Origin: an uncultured Candidatus Saccharibacteria bacterium
Lineage (GTDB): Bacteria > Patescibacteriota > Saccharimonadia > Saccharimonadales > Saccharimonadaceae
Direction of reading: 5' to 3'
Assembly (NCBI GenBank): GCA_938046495.1
Contig: CALIXG010000099.1
Span: forward strand, 1 to 12,398
Length of the DNA: 12,398 nucleotides
Positions within the stretch are counted from its first letter, which is position 1; the number at the start of each line of letters is the position of its first letter. The position numbers were made by a program, and so were the translations under genes. Shown here piece by piece: positions 6,340-12,398 of the stretch. Under the pieces are notes generated by a model. That model saw nothing but the letters and a program-made list of their open reading frames with translations, was not told the DNA's origin and did no database searches.

Positions 6340-6711
6340 ATGGCTGATATTAAAAAACTTGCTGAAGAATTAGTAAATCTTACTGTTCTTGAAGTAAACG
6401 AACTCAAAAATACTCTCAAAGATGAATACGGTATTGAACCAGCTGCTGCTGCTGTTGCTGTTGCTGCTGCTCCTGCCGCTGCTGCCGAAGAAGAAGGCAA
6501 ATCTGAATTTAACGTCGTCCTTAAGGACGCTGGCGCTCAAAAGATCGCTGTAATCAAGGCTGTTAAAGAAGCTACCGGTCTTGGTCTTGGTGAAGCTAAA
6601 GCCCTCGTTGATGGTGCTCCTTCAACCGTAAAAGAAAACGTCAAGAAAGACGAAGCTGAAGCTTTGAAGAAAACTCTCGAAGAAGCTGGTGCTGTCATCG
6701 AATTAGCTTAA
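6340..6711 (+). CDS. rplL: 50S ribosomal protein L7/L12 (bL12)
   Basis: Multi-copy stalk protein that recruits and activates EF-Tu, EF-G, IF2 and RF3 on the ribosome. The length of 123 aa is normal. The N-terminal dimerisation and L10-binding helices are at 1-33, a flexible hinge of almost pure Ala/Pro/Val at 35-50 (coded by GCT-rich triplets, 6440-6487), and the factor-binding C-terminal domain at about 54-123, including [20 protein letters not shown] (68-87). AAAGG precedes the ATG by about 6 nt. It lies 45 nt after rplJ and is followed by a strong terminator, so the operon ends here rather than continuing into rpoB. Confidence 0.98.
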   Translation: MADIKKLAEELVNLTVLEVNELKNTLKDEYGIEPAAAAVAVAAAPAAAAEEEGKSEFNVVLKDAGAQKIAVIKAVKEATGLGLGEAKALVDGAPSTVKENVKKDEAEALKKTLEEAGAVIELA

Positions 6712-6740
6712 TTAAAACTCTGAAGTTTACGAATTTATCG

Positions 6741-6773
6741 AAAATATCCTCACCTATGGTGAGGATATTTTTT
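6741..6773 (+). terminator. Terminator of the rplJ-rplL operon
   Basis: A 14-bp perfect stem AAAATATCCTCACC/GGTGAGGATATTTT (6741-6754 with 6758-6771) with a 3-nt loop runs into a T tract. The A and T flanks could let it work from both sides. Confidence 0.93.
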
Positions 6774-6830
6774 AGGCTTACTTCTTGAGGATGAGTGAAT
6801 GAGTGATTTTTGTTACGTATTTTTATAGAA

Positions 6831-6861
6831 GATAAAAACCCCAGATTGCGTGGGGTATTTT
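6831..6861 (-). terminator. Terminator of the BspA-like gene
   Basis: On the minus strand ACCCCA/TGGGGT (6856-6851 with 6843-6838, 7-nt loop) is followed by a TTTTT tract. It begins 5 nt beyond the TAG stop of the repeat protein. Confidence 0.85.
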
Positions 6862-6865
6862 GTAT

Positions 6866-9751
6866 CTATGACTTCTTGGTAAAGGCACCTGGCTTCCCTG
6901 GTGCGTCGATACGGGCATATTCTATGCCACCATCGTATGCGGAGGTTCCGAGTGCACCTTGGGCATAACAATGAGAGAATATGTCTTCATGCTTTGTAAC
7001 TTTGGTGGTAACGAAGCTATCTGAGGCGTATATAGTATTAAGGTGCTCGGTCCAGTAGAACATACGACTCATATCCTCGACATTACGAGTGTCCCAACCA
7101 GTGAGATCAATTACTTCAAGCCATTTACTCTCATTAAAAATGTCACTCATGTTCACTACGTTACTAACATTAAGTCTGGTAAGATCAATATGCTCGTCTT
7201 GAGTCCAAGACTTACTAAACATGCTTTGCATATTTTTTACATTTGAAGTATCGAAAGCGATTTTGACTGGCGCAAAATCAAAACCATCGTAAGCAAACAT
7301 ACCTTCTATATTTTCTACTCTTGAAGTGTCGAGCCCGGTGAGATCCATTCTGGTGATGTACTGACCAAGTCCACTAAACATATAGCCTAGATCAGTGAGT
7401 GAGTGAGTATTCATTTTGGGGAAGACGACCTGGTCCAGATAGTGATTGTCTCTATAAAGGCTTCGAAGCGAGGTAAGGTATGGAGCTTCAACCGTATGAT
7501 CTGGCCAAATAATTTGCTTGGCGGAATATTTATCGTCATCAAGACTAATGTCACGTGGTTCTAGACCGATAAACATTTCCTCCATGGTGGTGACACTATC
7601 AAATGCCATATTAGAAATATCGAGTAATGGCACCTTGAATCCGCCAAACATATCTTTCATATTAGAAATATGATGAGTTTTGAAAGTAGCTGGGATGACA
7701 GCATTTTGGCTAGAGGTTGTGCGATAAAACATATATGAAGCATCAGTGATGTTTTCAGATTTAATCTGGTTAATAAAATCTTTAAGATCTAGTGATAGGG
7801 TATTTGCAAACATGTGATTAGTGTCAGTTGCACTATCTAGTTTGATTTTATCACTGTTTTCTAACGTAGTCAGACGAAGATTGTCGGCGAGGAATGAACT
7901 AAAATCGGTTATGGATGCGGTATTAAAAACGTTTGGCAGTACGATTTTTAGTACCTGAGGAAGATTCTTAAACATGTGGGTGATAGTTTCTAGAGGCCCG
8001 GTGGAGATATTATGTAAATCTATTTCTGTAAGATAAGGGCAATCCTGAAACATCTCCGACATATTAATAATATGGTTGCCACCCATGGGGGCTGGATTAA
8101 GATTGATTTTCTCGAAATTTGTTTTATAGAACATCTGAGAGAGGTTTTCGGCAGAAGCGAATGAAAGCTTCGGTAATTTTAGTATTATAGGAGTGCTTTC
8201 GTATCCACTTTCCTTAAAGAAATTACTGAAGTTGGTCGTCTCGGCAAAAGTGGCACTAGATAAAATGAATTCGGTAAGAGGGATTTTTTCAAACATGGAG
8301 CTAGCGTCGGTAGATTTTGCAAAAGTCGCCTTATTTAGATTTATTGATGTGGATTTGGTATTCATGAACATGGCGTGAGTATCGGTGGTTTCACCAAAGA
8401 TTGCATTCGGAAGCTGGATGTATGCAGAGCTTGGAGTGTCTTTAAACATATTTGCAGTATTTTTGGTCTTAGCGAATGTGGCATTATTAAGGATAACCAG
8501 ACTTAGGCTACTTCCTTCGAACATGGACTGGGTATTTTCGACTTCACCGATAACCCAATCGGAGAAATTAACATCATATAAATTTTTAGTGTTTCGAAAA
8601 GCATTGGCTAGATTCTTTGCACGATTAACGATATTGGCGATTCCACTAGCTGTATAGAGTGTTGAATTTTCAAAAAGTGATTCAGCGTTTTCAATGGGAG
8701 AATCTTTAAGATATTCGAAGAGATTGGAGACTTCGAATTTATTATTACTAATCCAACCAATAGTGTTATGAAAGAGATGATCTAGATTTTTGACCTTTTT
8801 AAAATTGAGTGTGGACTTACTGCGTCCATCGGCGAAGTTAAAACCCGCCATATTACTTACCCCGCCGAGACCAGCATACATATAAGAGAGATCTTCTGGA
8901 AAGATTAATTCGGTGGCATTACTCCAGATACATAGATCATCCCAGCTGTTTCGATAGCCACCAAGATAAACCTCTACATCAGAATCTGGCACGGAGATAA
9001 TGGCGGTGCGTTCTAGGGTAATTTCAGAACTACATTTATTTCTACCTACGGTAATATTGAGGTTCGGCCATGGGTTGTCTGGTGTAGTATTGAGAGGATC
9101 ATCAAGATAGCTCGCATCGGTGATACCCACGGCTTTTTTGATAGCTTTATTAATTTCGATGCCACTGACTAATTCGACAGCAGCTTGATCTTCGGCAAGG
9201 AGGGTAAAAATTAAATTACGATGATATTTACCAGGCGTGGCGGAAGACTCAAGCTGGAAACCGAGATTAAATTTAACGTGGTCGGCGGCGGTAAGTTCAG
9301 TTTTAACCCGCTTAATTTGGGTTGGGTTACTGAGGGCTGGAATATAGTTATAGATTTTATTATCGCTGGCTTCTAGATTGTAGCCGTATTGATTATGCAT
9401 ATCATCCGAAAGTTTGTAGTCTGTGCCGCCGACGGAAGGGATAGAAAAAGTATTCTTAGGGTCACTGCTCACCAACGCAGTATCGTCAGCATCGCTACTG
9501 AATAATAATTTGTAGCCAAAAGGGCTGTTAGTATTGACATTGATATCAACGGTTTTAGAATACTCTAACTTACTGCTATTAAGAAAATCAGGCTCAATTT
9601 TAACTTCGCCGACCATGCCTAGTGAGGCGGTAGTGGCAGCATGGGTGCTTTTGAAGTGCAGCAAGCAAAATAAAGTACTGACTAAAAAGATTGATAATAT
9701 AGTAAAAACCGACCTATCACTTACGGCCTGTCCATTTCCTCGCTTTGACAC
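6866..9751 (-). CDS. Large secreted BspA-like (DUF285) leucine-rich repeat surface protein
   Basis: A 961-residue exported protein, probably for attachment to host or partner cells. A Sec signal peptide covers 1-38 (hydrophobic core 15-33, likely cut after STHA). A beta-rich domain (about 40-190) contains VDINVNTNSPFGYKLLFSS (68-86) and ends ATPGKYHRNLIFTLLAE, a style I recall from other CPR surface proteins. From about 285 to 945 come roughly 20-23 repeats of ~22-35 residues built on the BspA/DUF285 pattern IDLTGxDTSxVxNMxxMF, for example FDTSNVKNMQSMF and GWDTRNVEDMSRMF near the end. Middle repeats diverge (ATFAKSTDASSMF). It closes with the YARID...PGAFT cap typical of such proteins. No LPXTG motif, membrane anchor or charged tail follows, so attachment is unexplained. 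It starts at a GTG (9751) with GGGAG about 9 nt upstream. It has its own terminator and separates rplJL from rplKA. Confidence 0.93.
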   Translation of the reverse strand: MSKRGNGQAVSDRSVFTILSIFLVSTLFCLLHFKSTHAATTASLGMVGEVKIEPDFLNSSKLEYSKTVDINVNTNSPFGYKLLFSSDADDTALVSSDPKNTFSIPSVGGTDYKLSDDMHNQYGYNLEASDNKIYNYIPALSNPTQIKRVKTELTAADHVKFNLGFQLESSATPGKYHRNLIFTLLAEDQAAVELVSGIEINKAIKKAVGITDASYLDDPLNTTPDNPWPNLNITVGRNKCSSEITLERTAIISVPDSDVEVYLGGYRNSWDDLCIWSNATELIFPEDLSYMYAGLGGVSNMAGFNFADGRSKSTLNFKKVKNLDHLFHNTIGWISNNKFEVSNLFEYLKDSPIENAESLFENSTLYTASGIANIVNRAKNLANAFRNTKNLYDVNFSDWVIGEVENTQSMFEGSSLSLVILNNATFAKTKNTANMFKDTPSSAYIQLPNAIFGETTDTHAMFMNTKSTSINLNKATFAKSTDASSMFEKIPLTEFILSSATFAETTNFSNFFKESGYESTPIILKLPKLSFASAENLSQMFYKTNFEKINLNPAPMGGNHIINMSEMFQDCPYLTEIDLHNISTGPLETITHMFKNLPQVLKIVLPNVFNTASITDFSSFLADNLRLTTLENSDKIKLDSATDTNHMFANTLSLDLKDFINQIKSENITDASYMFYRTTSSQNAVIPATFKTHHISNMKDMFGGFKVPLLDISNMAFDSVTTMEEMFIGLEPRDISLDDDKYSAKQIIWPDHTVEAPYLTSLRSLYRDNHYLDQVVFPKMNTHSLTDLGYMFSGLGQYITRMDLTGLDTSRVENIEGMFAYDGFDFAPVKIAFDTSNVKNMQSMFSKSWTQDEHIDLTRLNVSNVVNMSDIFNESKWLEVIDLTGWDTRNVEDMSRMFYWTEHLNTIYASDSFVTTKVTKHEDIFSHCYAQGALGTSAYDGGIEYARIDAPGKPGAFTKKS

Positions 9752-9775
9752 GGTTTTTCTCTCCCACTTATATTA

Positions 9776-9798
9776 TTTATCTATTCCTAATAGATAAA
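9776..9798. repeat. Inverted repeat upstream of the BspA-like gene
   Basis: TTTATCTATT and AATAGATAAA form a perfect 10-bp stem with a 3-nt loop, between the proposed promoter and the ribosome site. It may be a repressor site or a 5'-UTR hairpin affecting translation or mRNA stability. Confidence 0.45.
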
Positions 9799-9821
9799 TC
9801 TATGTTTGTACATCTAATTTG

Positions 9822-9830
9822 ATTTTAGCA
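9822..9830 (-). promoter_or_regulatory. Extended -10 element, probable promoter of the BspA-like gene
   Basis: On the minus strand TGCTAAAAT (TG extension plus a 5-of-6 -10 box) predicts a start near 9815 and a leader of about 64 nt. No good -35 is seen. The same form, TGTTAAAAT, precedes rplK. Confidence 0.45.
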
Positions 9831-9887
9831 TAAATGGAATAAAATGGCGGAAGAAAATTGAAGATTTTTTATGAGCTTGTGGAAAAC

Positions 9888-9920
9888 AAAAATAAGCACC
9901 ACTATGGATGCTTATTTTTA
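9888..9920 (-). terminator. Terminator of the rplK-rplA operon
   Basis: AAAAATAAGCA/TGCTTATTTTT (9888-9898 with 9909-9919) with further CCA/TGG pairing in the loop. On the minus strand the stem ends in a T tract 11 nt after the rplA stop. The stem has A and T runs on both sides, so it may be bidirectional. Confidence 0.88.
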
Positions 9921-9930
9921 ATTCAAGAGC

Positions 9931-10836
9931 TTAGTTGTAGATATTTTCTACAGCGATGGAAGGACCCATGGTGGTAGAAATGAAGATACTCTTGATGTAT
10001 TGACCCTTGATAGAAGCTGGCTTCATAGATTTCAAAGAATCCATGAAGACGGCAGCATTCTCATTAAGTTGGTCGAGGGTGAAATTGGTTTTACCGACAC
10101 CGATGTGGACGATGGCTTGCTTGTCGACACGGTATTCGACCTTACCAGCCTTAGATTCCTTGACGGCTTTCTCGATATCGAGGGTGACGGTACCAGCCTT
10201 TGGATTTGGCATCAAACCTTTAGGGCCGAGCAAGCGAGCGAACTTACCAAGTTTTGGCATGTAAGCTGGGGTAGAAATGAGAACGTCGAAATTGATGATT
10301 CCCTTTTCAAGTTGTTTGATGAATTCGGCATCTTCAGCAATGTCAGCACCAGCGGCCTTAGCTTTTTTGCATTCATCTTCTGGGGCGAAGACAGCGACGC
10401 GAACAGTCTTACCGTTACCGTTTGGAAGAACGATGGTGGTACGAATGTTTTGGTCGGCTTGACGTGGATCGACACCGAGACGAGCGTGAATTTCGACGGT
10501 AGCGTCAAACTTAGCTGGGTTGGTTTCGACGGCAAGCTTGATAGCATCGGTGAGGCTGTAGGCCTTGGTCTTGTCGATATTCTTATAAGCGGCTTGGTAT
10601 TTTTTACCACGGCGTTCAAGAACTGGACGAGTGACTGGCTTGGCACCCTTTGGTTTCTCCTCTAGGGCCTCTTGCTTGTGCTCTTCGGCACGAGCTTTGC
10701 GCTCTTCTTCAGCCTTAACTTCTTCGATGTGCTTCTTAGATTTTTTACCAGATTTGGCAAATTTCTCTTGCGTCTCAACAGTTTCGACTGGAGTTTGGTT
10801 TAATTCTTCAGTAGATTTGATTTGTTCTTCTGACAT
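9931..10836 (-). CDS. rplA: 50S ribosomal protein L1 (uL1) with a long charged N-terminal extension
   Basis: L1-stalk protein that binds 23S rRNA helices 76-78, moves deacylated tRNA out of the E site, and in many bacteria represses its own mRNA. The product is 301 aa against the usual ~230. The normal protein starts around residue 74 ([20 protein letters not shown]). The L1 core is intact, with the rRNA-contacting [14 protein letters not shown] at 204-217, [17 protein letters not shown] (233-249) and a regular C-terminus. Residues 1-73 are an added low-complexity tail rich in Glu, Lys and Ala, probably disordered. No ATG, GTG or TTG near residue 74 would restore the usual start, so the tail appears to be translated. 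The ribosome site is weak (AGAAAG). It lies 60 nt after rplK, with an L1-site-like hairpin in that spacer. Confidence 0.97.
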   Translation of the reverse strand: MSEEQIKSTEELNQTPVETVETQEKFAKSGKKSKKHIEEVKAEEERKARAEEHKQEALEEKPKGAKPVTRPVLERRGKKYQAAYKNIDKTKAYSLTDAIKLAVETNPAKFDATVEIHARLGVDPRQADQNIRTTIVLPNGNGKTVRVAVFAPEDECKKAKAAGADIAEDAEFIKQLEKGIINFDVLISTPAYMPKLGKFARLLGPKGLMPNPKAGTVTLDIEKAVKESKAGKVEYRVDKQAIVHIGVGKTNFTLDQLNENAAVFMDSLKSMKPASIKGQYIKSIFISTTMGPSIAVENIYN

Positions 10837-10847
10837 TTGATTTCTTT

Positions 10848-10877
10848 CTGTGGTAATAACGAGCGAACTCTCCCACG
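10848..10877 (-). promoter_or_regulatory. Putative L1-binding operator in the rplK-rplA spacer
   Basis: In the mRNA an outer stem GUGG/CCAC (10876-10873 with 10853-10850) and an inner stem GAG/CUC (10870-10868 with 10863-10861) capped by UUCG flank an asymmetric internal loop, GA against GUUAUUA. This matches the arrangement of the L1 site in 23S rRNA helix 76/77 as I recall it, GGUGGGAG paired across GUGAAAUACCACC. It sits 12-40 nt before the rplA ATG, well placed to let L1 block its own translation. Confidence 0.55.
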
Positions 10878-10896
10878 GTTAATTAATTTTAATCAA

Positions 10897-11322
10897 TTAT
10901 TCGGCGATGGTGACACCCATAGAGCGAGCAGTACCAGCGACAGTCTTGATAGCTCCTTCAAGATCGACAGCGTTCATTTGCTTCATCTTGATGTTAGCGA
11001 TTTTCTCAAGTTGTTCACGGGTGATGGAACCAACTTTTTCGGTGTTTGGACGACCAGAACCTTTTTGAAGTTTTAATTCTTCACGAATTAAATCGTCAAC
11101 TGGTTGACCGAGACAAACCCAATCGAAAGTGCGATCATCGAAAACTCGGATGTGAACGATAACGTTCTTGCCAGCGAATTCTTTGGTTTTGTCGTTGAAT
11201 GGATTAATGAAATCCATCATGTTAAGTCCCCATTGACCCAAGGTTGAACCAACTGGAGGACCTGCGGTGGCTTTACCACCAGGGATGCGTAACTTTAAGT
11301 TACCAATTACTTTTTTTGCCAT
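10897..11322 (-). CDS. rplK: 50S ribosomal protein L11 (uL11)
   Basis: Protein at the base of the factor-binding stalk, bound to 23S helices 43/44, needed for factor-dependent GTPase function and the stringent response (RelA activation). It is 141 aa, and its first ~40 residues align without gaps to E. coli L11. The N-terminal domain carries GPPVGSTLGQWGLNMMDF (21-38), where most bacteria have SPPVGPALGQxGVNIMEF. Pro26 is therefore Ser and a Trp occupies position 31. The linker region FDWVCLGQPVDDLIREEL (66-83) is also divergent from FTFVTKTPPA. The C-terminal rRNA-binding domain is typical: KGSGRPNTEKVGSITREQLE and GTARSMGV (130-137). AGGAG lies about 10 nt before the ATG. It is first in the rplKA operon. 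Confidence 0.97.
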   Translation of the reverse strand: MAKKVIGNLKLRIPGGKATAGPPVGSTLGQWGLNMMDFINPFNDKTKEFAGKNVIVHIRVFDDRTFDWVCLGQPVDDLIREELKLQKGSGRPNTEKVGSITREQLEKIANIKMKQMNAVDLEGAIKTVAGTARSMGVTIAE

Positions 11323-11359
11323 AATATATTTACTCCTAATTAGAGCGCGTAACGGATAT

Positions 11360-11368
11360 ATTTTAACA
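11360..11368 (-). promoter_or_regulatory. Extended -10 element of the rplK-rplA promoter
   Basis: On the minus strand TGTTAAAAT predicts a start near 11353 and a 5'-UTR of about 31 nt. No convincing -35 lies at 16-18 nt. Position, and the terminator of the upstream gene just behind it, support a promoter here. Confidence 0.5.
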
Positions 11369-11423
11369 TATTTCTTTAAAAAATACTAGGAAAAAGTGTC
11401 AGATGACTACTACCCTCGAGCAA

Positions 11424-11451
11424 GAAAAAACCACCGATGTTCTGGTGGTTT
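11424..11451 (-). terminator. Terminator of the HD-domain gene
   Basis: On the minus strand AAACCACC/GGTGGTTT (11451-11444 with 11435-11428, 8-nt loop) is followed by a TTTTTT run, 21 nt past the TAA stop. Confidence 0.9.
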
Positions 11452-11472
11452 ATTTCTAAGGTACGATAAATT

Positions 11473-12291
11473 TTAGGCACCGTGGCGAAATTGATGAATA
11501 ATCTCGCGGCCACTGGCGATTTTCTGTTCATACTCTGGAGTAATTTCCTGAATGCCTTCATCGCACTTAGCAAGAAGATCAACCAGTTCCATAGTACGCT
11601 GGATGTCACCAGTGTGTCCGTCATAAAAGTCCTTGAGCTGAAGCTCGAATTCATGACGAAAATCTCTGGGTAATCCGGTACGAAAATCGGTGGTGCGCTG
11701 CCAATCGGTATAAGGTAACATGTGGGCATAAATCGTTGCCACAACGTACTTAATCGTAGTTTGACTAGCGGTACCGCGTAGCCAGTATTTCGCAATCAGC
11801 GCAGAGATGGCTGCATGGTTATAGAAACATACTTGACCAACCTTATTGGTGGCGGAAGTATATTTTTTACCTAAATCATGCATAACTGCTAACTGAGTTG
11901 CTAGTGTGCCGCTGAGGCCAGCATCGAATAGGTTTTTTGCAACCAAGGCGATGTGGTCTTTCAGACTTTCCTGATGATACTTGGAAGTTTGGGTACCAAT
12001 GGGACCCACCACTTCTTCGATATGATCTGGAATAGCGGCGCCCTGGATGAACGGATAGAGATATAGCTTTTCTCCGTTATCCGTACCTACTTCGTCGTAA
12101 ATACTACGAAATAGGAGGTCCGGTAGGTTAAAGAAGTTATACGCTTCTTCGAGATTATCTGGGCGAATTACGCAAATCGCATACAGTTTTAATCTCTGAT
12201 CTTCCGGTATTTCCGTAAAATCTTCAACACTGGAGTGCCAAATCCTCATTAATGAGGTCTTGCCAAAATACTTCGTTAATGTTTTGTTCAT
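11473..12291 (-). CDS. Stand-alone HD-domain protein, probable metal-dependent phosphohydrolase
   Basis: A 272-residue cytoplasmic protein. Its central part carries an HD-superfamily metal site: His113 (SLKDHIALVAKNL), His138-Asp139 (LAVMHDLGKKYTS), His159 (FYNHAAISALIA), His190 (ATIYAHMLPY) and a C-terminal Asp, probably Asp244 (LLAKCDEG). The SLxxH, HDLGK, NHxxxSA, YAH series is closest in feel to the HD domain attached to CCA-adding enzymes and related nucleotide hydrolases. No nucleotidyltransferase domain is present. The first ~100 residues (MNKTLTKYFGKTSLMRIW...) match nothing I recognise. Phosphohydrolase activity on a nucleotide or RNA end is therefore inferred; the substrate is unknown. 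A strong AGGAGG lies 7 nt before the ATG. The gene is a single-gene unit with its own promoter and terminator. Confidence 0.85.
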   Translation of the reverse strand: MNKTLTKYFGKTSLMRIWHSSVEDFTEIPEDQRLKLYAICVIRPDNLEEAYNFFNLPDLLFRSIYDEVGTDNGEKLYLYPFIQGAAIPDHIEEVVGPIGTQTSKYHQESLKDHIALVAKNLFDAGLSGTLATQLAVMHDLGKKYTSATNKVGQVCFYNHAAISALIAKYWLRGTASQTTIKYVVATIYAHMLPYTDWQRTTDFRTGLPRDFRHEFELQLKDFYDGHTGDIQRTMELVDLLAKCDEGIQEITPEYEQKIASGREIIHQFRHGA

Positions 12292-12329
12292 ATAATCCCC
12301 TCCTAAATAAACACCAAAACGACATCTAT

Positions 12330-12358
12330 ATTATAGCATTTTTAACCTAAAAAGTCAA
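12330..12358 (-). promoter_or_regulatory. Consensus promoter of the HD-domain gene
   Basis: On the minus strand -35 TTGACT (12358-12353), a 17-nt spacer and -10 TATAAT (12335-12330) with TG extension (TGCTATAAT). The start is predicted near 12323, giving a leader of about 31 nt. It is the best match to a housekeeping promoter in the window. Confidence 0.85.
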
Positions 12359-12398
12359 AAATAGAACTAAGTTAACATCTCAAGTGCAACACTAACCA

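Noticed and set aside
6440..6487. GCT/GCC triplet run
   Set aside because: It codes for the Ala-rich hinge of L7/L12, a normal feature of that protein and not a separate repeat element.
10000..10665. 221-aa open frame on the plus strand
   Set aside because: It lies fully antisense to rplA, which has clear family motifs. The frame is open only because of rplA codon bias.
11376..11795. 139-aa open frame on the minus strand
   Set aside because: It overlaps the HD-domain gene in another frame and runs through that gene's terminator. Its product has no sensible composition.
1..12398. CRISPR arrays, insertion sequences, tRNA or rRNA genes
   Set aside because: No regularly spaced direct repeats, transposase motifs, tRNA cloverleaf arms or rRNA segments were recognised on either strand.

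Overview
The window looks like a chromosome segment from a small-genome bacterium of the Candidate Phyla Radiation (Patescibacteria), most likely Saccharibacteria (TM7). The evidence is a DnaX without its cysteine zinc module, a conserved short unknown protein coded just ahead of dnaX, divergent ribosomal proteins, tight gene packing and a large BspA-like secreted repeat protein of the kind common in host-associated members. This placement is inferred from protein character, not from a marker phylogeny. The standard code fits: no in-frame TGA interrupts any gene. The 11 complete genes end in TAA (9) or TAG (2).

Layout, left to right. (1) 1-3209, minus strand: a replication operon read from a sigma70-type promoter at 3181-3209, with a conserved unknown protein (172 aa), dnaX and dnaB. 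The last is cut by the window edge. (2) 3284-3727, plus strand: divergent rlmH (23S rRNA methyltransferase), with a -10 box so close to the ATG that the mRNA is probably leaderless. (3) 3797-5490: an accessory pair. A 400-aa coiled-coil protein with a DUF1771-like segment and a Gly/His-rich C-terminal module is read on plus and ends in a strong terminator. A 106-aa AT-rich orphan is read convergently on minus. (4) 5611-6773, plus strand: a consensus promoter, an L10-type leader RNA, rplJ, rplL and a strong terminator. (5) 6831-9830, minus strand: a 961-aa secreted protein with about 20 or more BspA/DUF285-type leucine-rich repeats and no visible cell-wall anchor. (6) 9888-11368, minus strand: rplK then rplA, with a hairpin in their spacer that closely resembles the 23S rRNA binding site of L1. 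(7) 11424-12358, minus strand: a stand-alone HD-domain protein with its own consensus promoter and terminator.

How the parts work together: dnaX and dnaB supply the clamp loader and replicative helicase. rplK, rplA, rplJ and rplL build the L1 stalk, the L11 base and the L7/L12 stalk of the 50S subunit, and rlmH modifies the same subunit. The usual contiguous rplKAJL cluster is split here: rplKA and rplJL face each other with the surface-protein gene between them. Each half keeps its own apparent RNA-level control, an L10 leader before rplJ and an L1-like operator before rplA. The least explained items are the DUF1771-like protein, the 106-aa orphan beside it, and the conserved unknown protein ahead of dnaX.
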